Assembly (NCBI RefSeq): GCF_014982805.1
Contig: NZ_JADCKC010000001.1
Location: 124,001-188,000, forward strand
DNA length: 64,000 nucleotides
Direction of reading: 5' to 3'
Source of the DNA: Gemmiger gallinarum
GTDB taxonomy: Bacteria; Bacillota; Clostridia; Oscillospirales; Ruminococcaceae
The position numbers and the translations under genes are program-made. Within the stretch, counting starts at the first letter, position 1, and every line of letters starts with the position of its first letter. The notes beneath the pieces were generated by a model. It did not search any database, was not told the origin of the DNA, and saw only the letters and a program-made list of their open reading frames with translations. This document shows, in pieces, positions 1 through 9,036 of the stretch.

Positions 1-2170
1 GCATATCTGGCCGGGCAGTATGGTGCTGGTGCCCTTTGGGGCGGGCAGCAAACCCCGCATGGCGGTTGTGCTGGAATGCGGGGAGGAGACTGAACCGGAC
101 CCGCGGCTCAAGACCATTCTGGATGCCGCGCCGGAGGAGGCCCGCCTGACCCCCGATCTGATCGAGCTGGTCCATTTTTTAAGGGACCGGACCTTCTGTA
201 CCTGGTTCGAGGCGGTCAAGGCGATGATCCCCTACGGCGCCCAGTACCAGCCCGCCCGAAAGGACGGGCGCTGGGTCATGCAGAGCCGGCTTTCCCGCAC
301 TGCCGAGCCGGTTTACACCCTGGTGGGGGAACTTCCCCAAAAGCCGAAACCCGGCCCCAAACAGGCCGCTGCGGTGCAGGCTTTGCGGGATGGGCCTCTC
401 AGCCGGAAGGAACTGGCGGAACAGGGCATCTCCGACGCCACCCTCAAGACCCTTTGCGAAAAAGGAGTCCTGTCGGTGGAGCAGCGGGACAAACTGCTGG
501 ACCTGTTCGCGTCCATCCCCTTTGACCCCCGGCCGCTGGAACTCTCCCCGGAGCAGCAGGCGGCCTACGATGCTCTGGAGCCTGATTTGACCGCCCGTCA
601 GCCCCGTGCCGCTCTGCTGTACGGCGTGACCGGCAGCGGCAAGACGGCAGTGTTCCTCAAACTGATTGAGCGCACTTTGGAGCTGGGCCGCAAGGCGCTG
701 GTCCTGGTGCCGGAGATCAGTCTGACCCCGCAGATGATCCGCCGCCTCAAACAGATGTTCGGCAGTCGCCTGGCGGTGCAGCACTCGGCCCTCAACAACA
801 CCGAGCGCCTGCTCCAATGGCGGATGATCCAGTCGGGCAAGGCGGATATTGTGGTGGGCACCCGCAGCGCGGTGTTTGCCCCACTGCGGGATATCGGCCT
901 CATCATCATTGACGAGGAGCAGGAGCACACCTACCAGAGCGAGTCTGCGCCCCGTTACTCGGCCCACGATGTGGCCAAAAAACGGGCTGCGGCGGAAGGG
1001 GCGCTCCTCGTCTTTGCCTCGGCCACCCCGCGCACCGAAACCTACCACGCCGCCCAGTCGGGCCGCCTGCGCCTTGTCACGCTGACCCAACGGTACGGCG
1101 GCCGTCCGCTGCCCACGGTGGACTTTATTGATATGCGGGCGGAGCTGGCCGCGGGCAACCCCCGGGAAGTCAGCGGCCGCCTGGTACAGGAACTGAAGGT
1201 CAACCTGCAGAAGGGGGAGCAGAGCATCCTGCTTCTCAACCGGCGGGGATACCGGACGGTTGCCATGTGCTCGGTCTGCGGGCATGTCATCAAGTGCCCC
1301 AACTGCAGCGTTCCCATGGTGTACCACAAACCCCAGCAGGCGCTGATGTGCCATCACTGCGGGCATCAGGTCCGCCCGGCGCCCCAGCGCTGCCCCGAAT
1401 GCGGCGGCAAGCTCAACTACAGCGGCTTCGGCACCCAGCGGGTGGAGGAGGAGCTGGAGCAGCTTTTGCCCGGCGCCCGCATCCTGCGCATGGATCAGGA
1501 CTCCACCGGCCAGAAAAACTCTCACGAGAAAATGCTGGCCGAATTCGCTGCAGGACAGCACGATATCCTTCTGGGCACCCAGATGGTGGCCAAAGGTCTG
1601 GACTTTGAAAAGGTCACTCTGGTGGGGGTATTGGGCATTGACTCTATGCTGTTCGGGCAGGGGTTCCGCGCTTTTGAAAATGTGTTCAGCCTGGTCACTC
1701 AGGTCATTGGCCGGGGCGGACGTGCCGAACTGCCGGGCAGAGCGCTGATCCAGACCGTCGTGCCGGAACACCCGGTACTCAAGCTGGCGGCGGCGCAGGA
1801 TTACCCCGCATTTTACCGGCAGGAGATCGCCTTCCGCAAGTTCAGCCTGTACCCGCCTTTCTGCGCTTTTTGTGTGGTGGGCTTTACCGGCAAACAGGAA
1901 GGTGCCGTCTGTCAGGCGGCCTTTGCCTTTGCCCGGATTCTGGCCGACCTTGCCGCCAAACAGCCGGAGATCCCGCTGCGTCTGCTTGGCCCGGCCCCCA
2001 TGAATATCGGGATGCTGGCCGGCAAGTACCGCTATAAACTCACCATCAAGTGCCGCAACGATGCAGCCTTCCGCGCCTTGATGCGCGGGGCGCTGGACGA
2101 GTACGCCAAACAGAAGCTGCCCGCAAAAGCCACCGTCGCCCTGGACTTCAACTCCGACGGCGATATGTGA
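1..2170 (+). CDS. priA: Primosomal protein N' (PriA helicase), 5' end cut off by the window
   Basis: PriA is a DEAH-type 3'-5' helicase that reloads the replisome at stalled forks. The reading frame is already open at base 2, and residues preceding the first Met at base 20 still look like PriA, so the true start lies upstream of the window. Visible are a Walker A GVTGSGKT near base 622, a DEEQ-type Walker B near 913, and a Cys-rich zinc-binding insert with CxxC pairs (CSVCGH, CPNCS, CHHCGH, CPECGG) at about 1267-1410. The C-terminal helicase lobe contains the GxGxRxxE-like segment TQVIGRGGRAE near 1690. It heads the conserved Firmicute run priA-def-fmt-rsmB. About 30-40 N-terminal residues of the DNA-binding domain appear to be missing, only because of the window edge. 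Confidence 0.96.
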   Translation, partial: HIWPGSMVLVPFGAGSKPRMAVVLECGEETEPDPRLKTILDAAPEEARLTPDLIELVHFLRDRTFCTWFEAVKAMIPYGAQYQPARKDGRWVMQSRLSRTAEPVYTLVGELPQKPKPGPKQAAAVQALRDGPLSRKELAEQGISDATLKTLCEKGVLSVEQRDKLLDLFASIPFDPRPLELSPEQQAAYDALEPDLTARQPRAALLYGVTGSGKTAVFLKLIERTLELGRKALVLVPEISLTPQMIRRLKQMFGSRLAVQHSALNNTERLLQWRMIQSGKADIVVGTRSAVFAPLRDIGLIIIDEEQEHTYQSESAPRYSAHDVAKKRAAAEGALLVFASATPRTETYHAAQSGRLRLVTLTQRYGGRPLPTVDFIDMRAELAAGNPREVSGRLVQELKVNLQKGEQSILLLNRRGYRTVAMCSVCGHVIKCPNCSVPMVYHKPQQALMCHHCGHQVRPAPQRCPECGGKLNYSGFGTQRVEEELEQLLPGARILRMDQDSTGQKNSHEKMLAEFAAGQHDILLGTQMVAKGLDFEKVTLVGVLGIDSMLFGQGFRAFENVFSLVTQVIGRGGRAELPGRALIQTVVPEHPVLKLAAAQDYPAFYRQEIAFRKFSLYPPFCAFCVVGFTGKQEGAVCQAAFAFARILADLAAKQPEIPLRLLGPAPMNIGMLAGKYRYKLTIKCRNDAAFRALMRGALDEYAKQKLPAKATVALDFNSDGDM

Positions 2171-2199
2171 CCGGCATGCCCGGAAGAGGAAAATCACCG

Positions 2200-2472
2200 A
2201 TGCTGATTCGTTTTTTGCGTTTCCTGCTGGGATTTGGAATTGTGGTGGCAGGATGCTTCACCTTTGCCGCACTCTTCCACCTGGCGGACATCCCCATGCC
2301 CTGGCTGCAGGACAATGCACTGTACTGTGAACTGCAGCGGGAACTGGCTTTTCCGGAAGCGGTGGCCTTTACGCAGGAGGAATACCTGCGTGCGGCGCTG
2401 GGGTACGGCATGACCACTTTGTTTCTGTATGTATTCAGGCGCGTTTTGGGATTTGCATGCAAATCCCGATAA
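2200..2472 (+). CDS. Small hypothetical membrane protein (90 aa)
   Basis: I do not recognise a family. The start chosen is ATG 2200, preceded by an AAGAGGA ribosome site about ten bases upstream and lying 30 bases after the priA stop. The product has a hydrophobic N-terminal segment (residues about 5-27, FLRFLLGFGIVVAGCFTFAAL) and a second one near the C-terminus (ALGYGMTTLFLYVF) before a short basic tail, so two membrane passes are likely. Its placement between priA and def suggests co-transcription with the translation genes. The last codons coincide with a perfect 20-base palindrome. Confidence 0.6.
   Translation: MLIRFLRFLLGFGIVVAGCFTFAALFHLADIPMPWLQDNALYCELQRELAFPEAVAFTQEEYLRAALGYGMTTLFLYVFRRVLGFACKSR
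2448..2467. repeat. Perfect 20-bp palindrome at the 3' end of the small membrane gene
   Basis: The sequence GGGATTTGCATGCAAATCCC reads identically on both strands and ends three bases before the TAA stop at 2470-2472. There is no following T-run, so it does not look like an intrinsic terminator. It could be a protein-binding site or an RNA processing hairpin between the small gene and def. Function is unknown. Confidence 0.55.
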
Positions 2473-2530
2473 AAGACGCTTGTTTCTGGCGGTTCGCGCC
2501 GCCCTATCTGACATCATGGAGGTATTACCT

Positions 2531-3046
2531 ATGGCACTTCGCACAATTGTACAGGATGGAGATCCCATCCTGAAGAAAGTCTGCCGCCCGGTCACCAAAT
2601 TTGACGACCGCCTGGCCACCCTGCTGGACGATATGAAAGAGACTTTGCTGGACGCCAACGGTCTGGGCCTGGCTGGTCCGCAGGTAGGCATGATGCGCCG
2701 CCTGTTCATCTGCCTGGATGACCGCGACATGCCCGAGGAACTGCCCGAAAATTACGAGTACAAGTTCATCGAGTTCATCAACCCGGAGATTCTCGAGCTC
2801 AGCGACGAGAAGGTGGAACTGTACGAGGGCTGTCTGTCCTTCCCGGGCCACAATGGAGCCATTTCCCGCTCCAAGCACGTCAAGGTCAAGGCCCAGGACC
2901 GCAACGGCAAGGAGTTCACCATGGAGGCGGACGATATGCTGGCCCGCTGCATCCAGCACGAGAACAACCATCTGGACGGCATCACCATCATGGACCTTGC
3001 CACTCATTTCTATGAGGACGACTACCCCGAGGAGAGCGACGACTGA
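2531..3046 (+). CDS. def: Peptide deformylase
   Basis: It removes the formyl group from the N-terminal Met of nascent proteins, using a metal held by two His and one Cys. All three signature motifs are present: GLGLAGPQ (motif 1), EGCLSFPG carrying the Cys ligand (motif 2), and QHENNHLDG, the HExxH motif (motif 3). The start is ATG 2531, with GGAGG at 2518-2522 eight bases upstream, giving 171 aa. It has an acidic C-terminal tail (YEDDYPEESDD). It is followed at once by fmt, the enzyme that adds the formyl group to Met-tRNA, the usual pairing. Confidence 0.96.
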   Translation: MALRTIVQDGDPILKKVCRPVTKFDDRLATLLDDMKETLLDANGLGLAGPQVGMMRRLFICLDDRDMPEELPENYEYKFIEFINPEILELSDEKVELYEGCLSFPGHNGAISRSKHVKVKAQDRNGKEFTMEADDMLARCIQHENNHLDGITIMDLATHFYEDDYPEESDD

Positions 3047-3073
3047 TCGCAGCATACAGGGAGGAAAGTATTC

Positions 3074-3994
3074 TTGAAGATTCTGTTCATGGGAACGCCC
3101 GACATTGCGGCCCAGAGCCTGGAGGCTCTCATCGACGCCGGACATGAGATCTGCGGTGTCTATACCCGGGCGGACAAACCGGTGGGACGCAAGCAGATTC
3201 TGACGGCACCGCCTGTCAAGCAGCTGGCTTTACAGCACGGGCTGACCGTTTATCAGCCCGCCACCCTGCGGGACGGCGAGGCGGAAAAAGTCTTCCGCAC
3301 GCTGTCTCCCGACCTGGTGGTGGTGGTGGCTTACGGCCGCATTCTGCCGCCGGAGCTTCTGCACATTGCCAAATACGGCTGCATCAACCTGCATGTTTCG
3401 CTGCTGCCCAAATACCGTGGCTCCGCGCCCATCCAGTGGGCGGTCATCCATGGGGATGCCGAGACCGGCGTCACCATCATGCAGCTGGACGAGGGCTGCG
3501 ACACCGGTGATATCCTGATGGTGGAGAAGGTCCCCATCGGCCCGGAGGAAACTTCCGGGGAGGTGTTCGACAAGGTCAGCTCCATCGGCGCCCGCACCCT
3601 GGTCCGGGCCGTGGATCTGCTGCGGGAGGGCAAACTCACCCCCAAAAAGCAGGACGACGCCCAGGCCACCCAGGCCCCGCCCCTCACCAAGGAGATGGCT
3701 CGCTTCACCTTCGACACCCCGGCACAGACGCTCCATGATCTGGTCCGCGGCATGAACCCCTGGCCCGTCGCTTTCTTCGAGTACGGCGGCAAAAAGGTCA
3801 AGGTGCTCGACAGCCGCACGGCGGAAAATCCGGAGGGCGCCAAGCCCGGCACGGTGCTGGCCCTCAAGCCTCTGACCATCGCCTGTGCTGACGGCGTTCT
3901 GCAGCTGCTCAGCGTCACGCCGGAGGGCGGCCGTCCTATGGAGGGCACCGCCTGGGCTGCAGGCCGCCGCCTCAAAGCGGGGGACTGCCTGTGA
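3074..3994 (+). CDS. fmt: Methionyl-tRNA formyltransferase
   Basis: It transfers a formyl group from 10-formyl-tetrahydrofolate to initiator Met-tRNA. The start is TTG at 3074, beginning MKILFMGTPDIAAQSLEAL, with a GGGAGG site about ten bases upstream; no ATG gives the conserved N-terminus. The formyl-folate site motif SLLPKYRGSAPIQWA and the preceding INLH are intact, and the C-terminal tRNA-binding domain is complete (306 aa, normal length). Its TGA stop overlaps the GTG start of rsmB, so the two are translationally coupled. Confidence 0.96.
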   Translation: MKILFMGTPDIAAQSLEALIDAGHEICGVYTRADKPVGRKQILTAPPVKQLALQHGLTVYQPATLRDGEAEKVFRTLSPDLVVVVAYGRILPPELLHIAKYGCINLHVSLLPKYRGSAPIQWAVIHGDAETGVTIMQLDEGCDTGDILMVEKVPIGPEETSGEVFDKVSSIGARTLVRAVDLLREGKLTPKKQDDAQATQAPPLTKEMARFTFDTPAQTLHDLVRGMNPWPVAFFEYGGKKVKVLDSRTAENPEGAKPGTVLALKPLTIACADGVLQLLSVTPEGGRPMEGTAWAAGRRLKAGDCL

Positions 3995-5298
3995 CGGCGC
4001 GGTATCTGGCGGTCCGGGCGCTGATGCATCAGGAACGGGACGGTTATTCCAACCTGGTGCTGGACGCCGAGCTCAAGAAATGCGAGCCGCCCCTTTCCCG
4101 GCGGGATGCCGCCTTTGCGGCCGGCATCTTTTATACCACCCTCGAGCGCCAGCGGCTCATCGACTGCTGCCTCAATCAGTTCACCCGCAAGCCGGTGGTG
4201 AAACTGGATGCCCCGGTGCGGGCGATTCTGCGGGCGGGTCTGGCACAGGCCAAGTTCCTGGACGTGCCCCTGCCCGCCGCCGTCAACGAGTCGGTCAAGC
4301 TGGCCAAAGCTTTCGGCAAGACCAGCGCCGCGGGCATGGTGAATGCGGTCCTTCGCAGGGCCGCCGCCTTTGACGAAAAGACGCTGTCCTTCCCGCAGCC
4401 GGTGGAACGGCTGGCGGTTCAGTACAGCCTTTCGGATGCAGTGGCGGAGTTCTTGTACCGGGACTACGGGGAGGAAGCCTTTGCCATTGCGGAGGCCTTC
4501 TACCATCGGGGGGATACCTTTATCCGGGTCAACACCCTCAAAACGGGGGACGCGGCTCTGACGGATACCCTCCGCGCCGAGGGCTGCGAGGTCCGCCCCG
4601 GCCCCTGGCCCCATTGCCTGGCGGTGCGCTTCCCGGCCTCCCCGGCGGCCACCAAAGCCTTTGCCCAGGGACTTTTCCATGTGCAGGGGCTGGCGTCTCA
4701 GTTTGCCGCCCTGTGCACGGCAGCACAGTCGGGCCAGCGGGTGCTGGACCTCTGCGCCGCGCCGGGAGGCAAAAGCCTGACCATGGCCGAGGCCATGCAC
4801 AATGAAGGCACTCTTGTCAGCGCCGATGCGGTCAAAAGCCGCCTGCCCCTCATCGAGCAGGCTTTTGCCCGCTGCGGGGTCACCTGCGGCAGCGTCCGAC
4901 AGGGGGATGCCTCCCAATTTGACGAAAGCCTCGGCACCTTTGACCGGGTGCTGTGCGACGTGCCCTGCAGCGGTCTGGGGGTCATCGGCAAGAAGCCGGA
5001 CATCCGGTTCAAGACGCTGGAAAACCTGTCAAGTCTTGTCTCTTTACAGCAGAAGATCCTGCAAAATGCGGTGCGGTATCTTGCCCAAAACGGGCGTTTG
5101 GTGTATTCTACCTGTACAATCAATGTGAATGAGAATGAGGACCAGATTCGCACATTCTGCCGGGAACATCCGGAATTTCACGTTGTTGCGCCGCAAACCG
5201 TGCCGGAAGGCGCGGCGGTGGGGGAGTGGGGCACGCTGTTTTTGCCCCACAGAACCGCCTCGGACGGCTTTTTTACAGCAATTTTAGAAAGAGTTTAG
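3991..5298 (+). CDS. rsmB: 16S rRNA (cytosine967-C5)-methyltransferase
   Basis: This SAM-dependent enzyme of the NOL1/NOP2/Sun family methylates C967 of 16S rRNA. The 435-residue product has an N-terminal NusB-like RNA-binding domain and a C-terminal Rossmann methyltransferase. Motif I is DLCAAPGGKS (about 4746-4775), the PCSG motif holds one conserved Cys (CDVPCSGLGVIGKKPDIRF) and VYSTCTINVNENED holds the catalytic Cys. The start is GTG 3991, overlapping the fmt stop by four bases (GTGA), so it is read by coupling. Confidence 0.95.
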   Translation: MTARYLAVRALMHQERDGYSNLVLDAELKKCEPPLSRRDAAFAAGIFYTTLERQRLIDCCLNQFTRKPVVKLDAPVRAILRAGLAQAKFLDVPLPAAVNESVKLAKAFGKTSAAGMVNAVLRRAAAFDEKTLSFPQPVERLAVQYSLSDAVAEFLYRDYGEEAFAIAEAFYHRGDTFIRVNTLKTGDAALTDTLRAEGCEVRPGPWPHCLAVRFPASPAATKAFAQGLFHVQGLASQFAALCTAAQSGQRVLDLCAAPGGKSLTMAEAMHNEGTLVSADAVKSRLPLIEQAFARCGVTCGSVRQGDASQFDESLGTFDRVLCDVPCSGLGVIGKKPDIRFKTLENLSSLVSLQQKILQNAVRYLAQNGRLVYSTCTINVNENEDQIRTFCREHPEFHVVAPQTVPEGAAVGEWGTLFLPHRTASDGFFTAILERV

Positions 5299-5318
5299 AA
5301 ATTTTCCGCGCAATGCAT

Positions 5319-5324
5319 TATAAT
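5319..5324 (+). promoter_or_regulatory. Possible sigma-A -10 box upstream of rlmN
   Basis: A perfect TATAAT lies 17 bases before the rlmN start in the short gap after rsmB. A matching -35 is poor (TAGAAA at 17 bases). It may give an internal promoter for the rlmN-stp-prkC-rsgA part of the operon; this is a motif match only. Confidence 0.35.
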
Positions 5325-5340
5325 AAGAAGGTGGATCTTG

Positions 5341-6393
5341 ATGGAAAAACGCTGCCTCTCCTCCATGACACAGAAGCAGCTGGCCGAATATATTGCCTCT
5401 CTGGGGCAGCCTTCCTTTCGGGCGGGGCAGATCTATAAGTGGCTCCACCAGAAACTGGTCACCGACTTTGACGCCATGACCGATCAGCCCAAGGCGCTGC
5501 TGGAGCGCCTGCGGGAAGAGTGCACCATCGCGGCGCCCTCCATCCGGCGCAAGCAGTGCTCCCGGGACGGCACCATCAAGTACCTGCTGGAACTGGCCGA
5601 CGGCAACTGCATTGAGACGGTGCTTATGCGCTACCATTACGGCAACTCGGTGTGTGTGTCCACCCAGGTGGGCTGCGCCATGGGCTGCCGGTTCTGTGCC
5701 TCCACCCAGGCGGGCCGCGTCCGGGACCTGACCGCGGGGGAGATCGCCTCCGAGATCTACACCGTCCAGCGGGACACGGGGGAGCGGGTCTCCCACATTG
5801 TCCTCATGGGCATCGGGGAACCGCTGCATAACTTTGACAACGTCATGGATTTCCTCGAGATCATCTCCAGCCCCGGCGGTCTCAACATCGGCATGCGCAA
5901 CATCAGCCTGTCCACCTGCGGCCTGGTGCCCAAGATCGATGAGCTGGCCAAGCGCAAGCTGCAGCTGACGTTGTCGGTATCGCTGCATGCGCCCAACAAT
6001 AAGATGCGCAGCAGCATGATGCCGGTCAACGATGCCTTCCCGCTGGAAAAGCTCATTCCCGCCTGCCGCCGCTATCAGAAGCAGACCGGCCGGCGCATCA
6101 GCTTTGAGTATTCCATGGTGCGCGGCGTCAATGATTCGCCCGAGACGGCCAAGGAACTGGCCGACCTCATCCGCGGCATGGGTGCCCATGTGAACCTGAT
6201 CCCGATCAATCCCGTGGACGGCAGCCCCTACTCGGCTACCGATGACAAAAACATCCGCCGTTTTAAGGATATGCTTGAACAGCTTGGCGTCAATGCGACC
6301 ATCCGCCGCCGTCTGGGGGCAGACATCAGCGCGGCCTGCGGACAGCTGCGCAGGGAGGACGCCAAAATGACGATGGAAAGGAACCACACATGA
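5341..6393 (+). CDS. rlmN: 23S rRNA (adenine2503-C2)/tRNA A37 methyltransferase, radical SAM
   Basis: RlmN uses two SAM molecules and a [4Fe-4S] cluster to methylate A2503 of 23S rRNA. The radical-SAM motif CAMGCRFC is at about 5674-5697 and the C-terminal segment GADISAACGQLR carries the second catalytic Cys. The 350-residue length is typical. ATG 5341 was preferred to the TTG just before it because it gives MEKRCLSSM and sits correctly behind the AAGAAGG site. Its stop overlaps the stp start (ATGA). Confidence 0.96.
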   Translation: MEKRCLSSMTQKQLAEYIASLGQPSFRAGQIYKWLHQKLVTDFDAMTDQPKALLERLREECTIAAPSIRRKQCSRDGTIKYLLELADGNCIETVLMRYHYGNSVCVSTQVGCAMGCRFCASTQAGRVRDLTAGEIASEIYTVQRDTGERVSHIVLMGIGEPLHNFDNVMDFLEIISSPGGLNIGMRNISLSTCGLVPKIDELAKRKLQLTLSVSLHAPNNKMRSSMMPVNDAFPLEKLIPACRRYQKQTGRRISFEYSMVRGVNDSPETAKELADLIRGMGAHVNLIPINPVDGSPYSATDDKNIRRFKDMLEQLGVNATIRRRLGADISAACGQLRREDAKMTMERNHT

Positions 6394-7139
6394 AACTTGC
6401 GGCGCTAACAGACATCGGCAGCTGCCGGCAGGAAAATCAGGATAATTATTGCGGCCAGCAGCTGACGGACGGTTCCGGCTGGGGTATCGTCTGCGACGGC
6501 ATGGGTGGTGCAAACGGCGGCCGTGTGGCGGCCAAGATTGCCACCGACACCATGCTGCAGTATTTCTCCCGCCAGCTGAAGACCCTTCGCCACGGCGAGG
6601 AAAAGCAGTTTATCATGCGGGGATTTGACATTACCAACCGCGCAGTTTATGATAAAGCTACGTCTGACCCCGATATGCTGGGAATGGGTACCACAGGCGT
6701 GTGTGCGTACATTTATGAGAATATGGCGCACATTGTCCATGCGGGGGATTCCCGGGCCTATCTGTTCCGGGGCGGGCAGATCCGTCAGCTCACGCGGGAT
6801 CATTCCATGGTCCAGCAGCTGGTGGACAGCGGCCAGATCACCCGGGAGCAGGCTGCGGCCCATCCGCAGAAGAACCTGATCACCCGGGCCCTGGGCGTGT
6901 CGGCCAACATCGTGCCGGAGTACAACCGCTGCGGCATCGAAAAAGGCGACATCATCCTTCTGTGCACGGACGGCCTGACCAATATGGTCTCGGATGAAGA
7001 AATCGCCCTCATCTTACAGGAAACCACATTCTTTGATGCACCGGGTGTGCTGGTGGACCGGGCCCTTTTGGGCGGCGGTCAGGACAACATCACCGTTCTG
7101 CTGATGGGCGTGGAATCAACGGAGGAGACAAATGGATAA
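6390..7139 (+). CDS. stp: PP2C-type Ser/Thr protein phosphatase
   Basis: This metal-dependent phosphatase reverses phosphorylation by the neighbouring PrkC kinase. The metal-binding motifs are all present: CDGMGGANGG, HAGDSRAYL, TDGLTNMVSDEE and GGGQDNITVLL. At 249 aa it is a stand-alone catalytic domain with no membrane segment, so it is cytoplasmic. The start overlaps the rlmN stop by four bases and the end overlaps prkC by eight, making one translational unit. Confidence 0.96.
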   Translation: MKLAALTDIGSCRQENQDNYCGQQLTDGSGWGIVCDGMGGANGGRVAAKIATDTMLQYFSRQLKTLRHGEEKQFIMRGFDITNRAVYDKATSDPDMLGMGTTGVCAYIYENMAHIVHAGDSRAYLFRGGQIRQLTRDHSMVQQLVDSGQITREQAAAHPQKNLITRALGVSANIVPEYNRCGIEKGDIILLCTDGLTNMVSDEEIALILQETTFFDAPGVLVDRALLGGGQDNITVLLMGVESTEETNG

Positions 7140-9036
7140 TCTGATCGGCAAAAAGCTGGACGGACGCTACCTGATCGAAAGTCTGATCGGCGTCGGCGGC
7201 ATGGCAAACGTCTATCGCGGCCAGGACACCCAGACCGGCAATGCGGTGGCTGTCAAAGTTCTGAAAGAAGAGTTCCTCGACAACGAGGAGCTGGTCCGGC
7301 GTTTCAAGAATGAATCCAAGGCGATCTCGATCCTCGACCATCCCAACATCGTCAAGGTATACGATGTCTCGGTCTCGGACAAGATGCAGTATATCGTCAT
7401 GGAGTATATCGACGGCATCACGCTGAAGGAATACCTCAAGCAGCGCGGCGGGGCCCTTACCTGGAAGGAGACGGTCCACTTTGCCACCCAGATCCTGGGC
7501 GCGCTGGAGCATGCCCATTCCAAAGGCATTGTCCACCGCGATGTCAAGCCCCAGAACATCATGCTGCTGGCCAACGGGTCCATCAAGATGATGGACTTCG
7601 GCATTGCACGGTTCTCCCGTGCACAGAGCCAGACGGTCAGCGACAAAGCCATCGGCTCGGTGCATTATATCAGTCCCGAGCAGGCCAAGGGCGACAAGAC
7701 CGATGCCCGCACCGACATCTACTCGGTGGGCGTCATGCTGTACGAGATGCTCAGCGGCACACTGCCCTTTGACGGCACCGGCGCCGTGTCCATTGCCATC
7801 ATGCAGATCTCGGAGAAGCCCCGACCCCTGGCCGAGGTTGCCCCCAATGTGCCGGAAGGCCTTCGCCAGATCACCGAGAAGGCGATGAACAAGGACCCCA
7901 ACGAGCGTTATCAGTCTGCCCGGGAGATGCTGGATGCCATTGACTCCTTCAAACACAACCCGTCCATCCGGTTTGAATATGAGTATTTGACCCAGGACAA
8001 TCCCGACAAAACCATCAACAAGGTCGTCAACGACAGCAAGGGCCGGGGAGCCATCCGTACCTCCGATGCCCGCCGCGCGGGACAGCCCTCCAATGCAAAA
8101 GGGAAAAACGTGAAAAGCAAACGCAAGAATAAAAAGGGCGCCAAGCCGTTCTCGGTGGTGCCCATCTTCCTGGGCATGGCGGTGGCGTTTGTCATCGGAG
8201 CCTTCATTCTGGTCTACCTGATCTTCGCCAACTCCACCAACCCGCTGTTCTCCAACCGCGCCGACGTGCAGCTCATCAACTTCGTCGGAGAAACGGAGGC
8301 TGACTTTCGCGCCTCCGAATATTACTCCCTTCTGACTCCCAACTGGGTCTATGAGTATAACTCCCAGTATGATGAGGGTGTCATTTATCAGCAAAACCCC
8401 AAGTCCGGCCGTACCGTCAAGGAAGGCCAGACCATTACCCTTAAAGTCAGCCTGGGCACTCTCTGGGTGCAGATCCCCGACTCGGTCATCGGCATGACCA
8501 AGGACGAGGCGGAACAGACGCTCAAGGATCTGGGCGTCAACAACGTGGTCAACAGCTTTGTCATTGATGACAGCGTCACCTCGGGCACGGTGGTGCGCAC
8601 CTCTCCCGCTGCAGGGGAACAGGTGGAGGGCGATGCCACAGTCACCCTGTATATTGCCCAGCCCAAGATCGAGACCACCAAGATTGTTCCCACGGTGGAG
8701 GGCCTCGACTCCGAAAAGGCCCGTTCCACCCTGGCCAATATGCAGCTGGTCCCGTCCATTGTGGAACAGCCCAGCGATCAGCCTGCCGGTACGGTGCTGA
8801 GCCAGTCCCCGGCGGGCGGTACCGAGGTGCGTATCGGCTCCAGCGTGCGCCTGTATGTTTCCAGCGGTGTGCCGGAAACGCCGCCGGAGACCAATGACGG
8901 CGAGCTCAACGGCGATCCCAATACCGTCGTCAAGACCTGGTCGGAGGACCTGGGTGACGGCAACTGGGAGGACCGCTACCAGACCGGAGACGGCAAGGTC
9001 TACCGCGCCGACGGAACCTTCCTGTACCAGGGATGA
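7132..9036 (+). CDS. prkC: Ser/Thr protein kinase with PASTA domains
   Basis: PrkC is a membrane kinase that senses muropeptides or lipid II and phosphorylates cell-envelope, translation and germination proteins. The kinase domain (residues about 12-270) shows the glycine loop GVGGMANVY, the Lys in VAVKVL, the catalytic loop HRDVKPQN, DFG and an APE-equivalent SPEQ. A basic linker leads to one transmembrane segment (about 340-365, VPIFLGMAVAFVIGAFILVYL). Three extracellular PASTA repeats follow (about 377-585), with a Ser/Pro-poor acidic tail. Its TGA overlaps the rsgA start (ATGA). Together with stp it forms the standard signalling pair of this operon. Confidence 0.96.
   Translation: MDNLIGKKLDGRYLIESLIGVGGMANVYRGQDTQTGNAVAVKVLKEEFLDNEELVRRFKNESKAISILDHPNIVKVYDVSVSDKMQYIVMEYIDGITLKEYLKQRGGALTWKETVHFATQILGALEHAHSKGIVHRDVKPQNIMLLANGSIKMMDFGIARFSRAQSQTVSDKAIGSVHYISPEQAKGDKTDARTDIYSVGVMLYEMLSGTLPFDGTGAVSIAIMQISEKPRPLAEVAPNVPEGLRQITEKAMNKDPNERYQSAREMLDAIDSFKHNPSIRFEYEYLTQDNPDKTINKVVNDSKGRGAIRTSDARRAGQPSNAKGKNVKSKRKNKKGAKPFSVVPIFLGMAVAFVIGAFILVYLIFANSTNPLFSNRADVQLINFVGETEADFRASEYYSLLTPNWVYEYNSQYDEGVIYQQNPKSGRTVKEGQTITLKVSLGTLWVQIPDSVIGMTKDEAEQTLKDLGVNNVVNSFVIDDSVTSGTVVRTSPAAGEQVEGDATVTLYIAQPKIETTKIVPTVEGLDSEKARSTLANMQLVPSIVEQPSDQPAGTVLSQSPAGGTEVRIGSSVRLYVSSGVPETPPETNDGELNGDPNTVVKTWSEDLGDGNWEDRYQTGDGKVYRADGTFLYQG

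Noticed and set aside
179-2197. A long minus-strand open frame opposite priA
   Set aside because: It is a high-GC shadow of the priA reading frame; its translation is Arg/Gly/Gln-rich, with no domains and no ribosome site.
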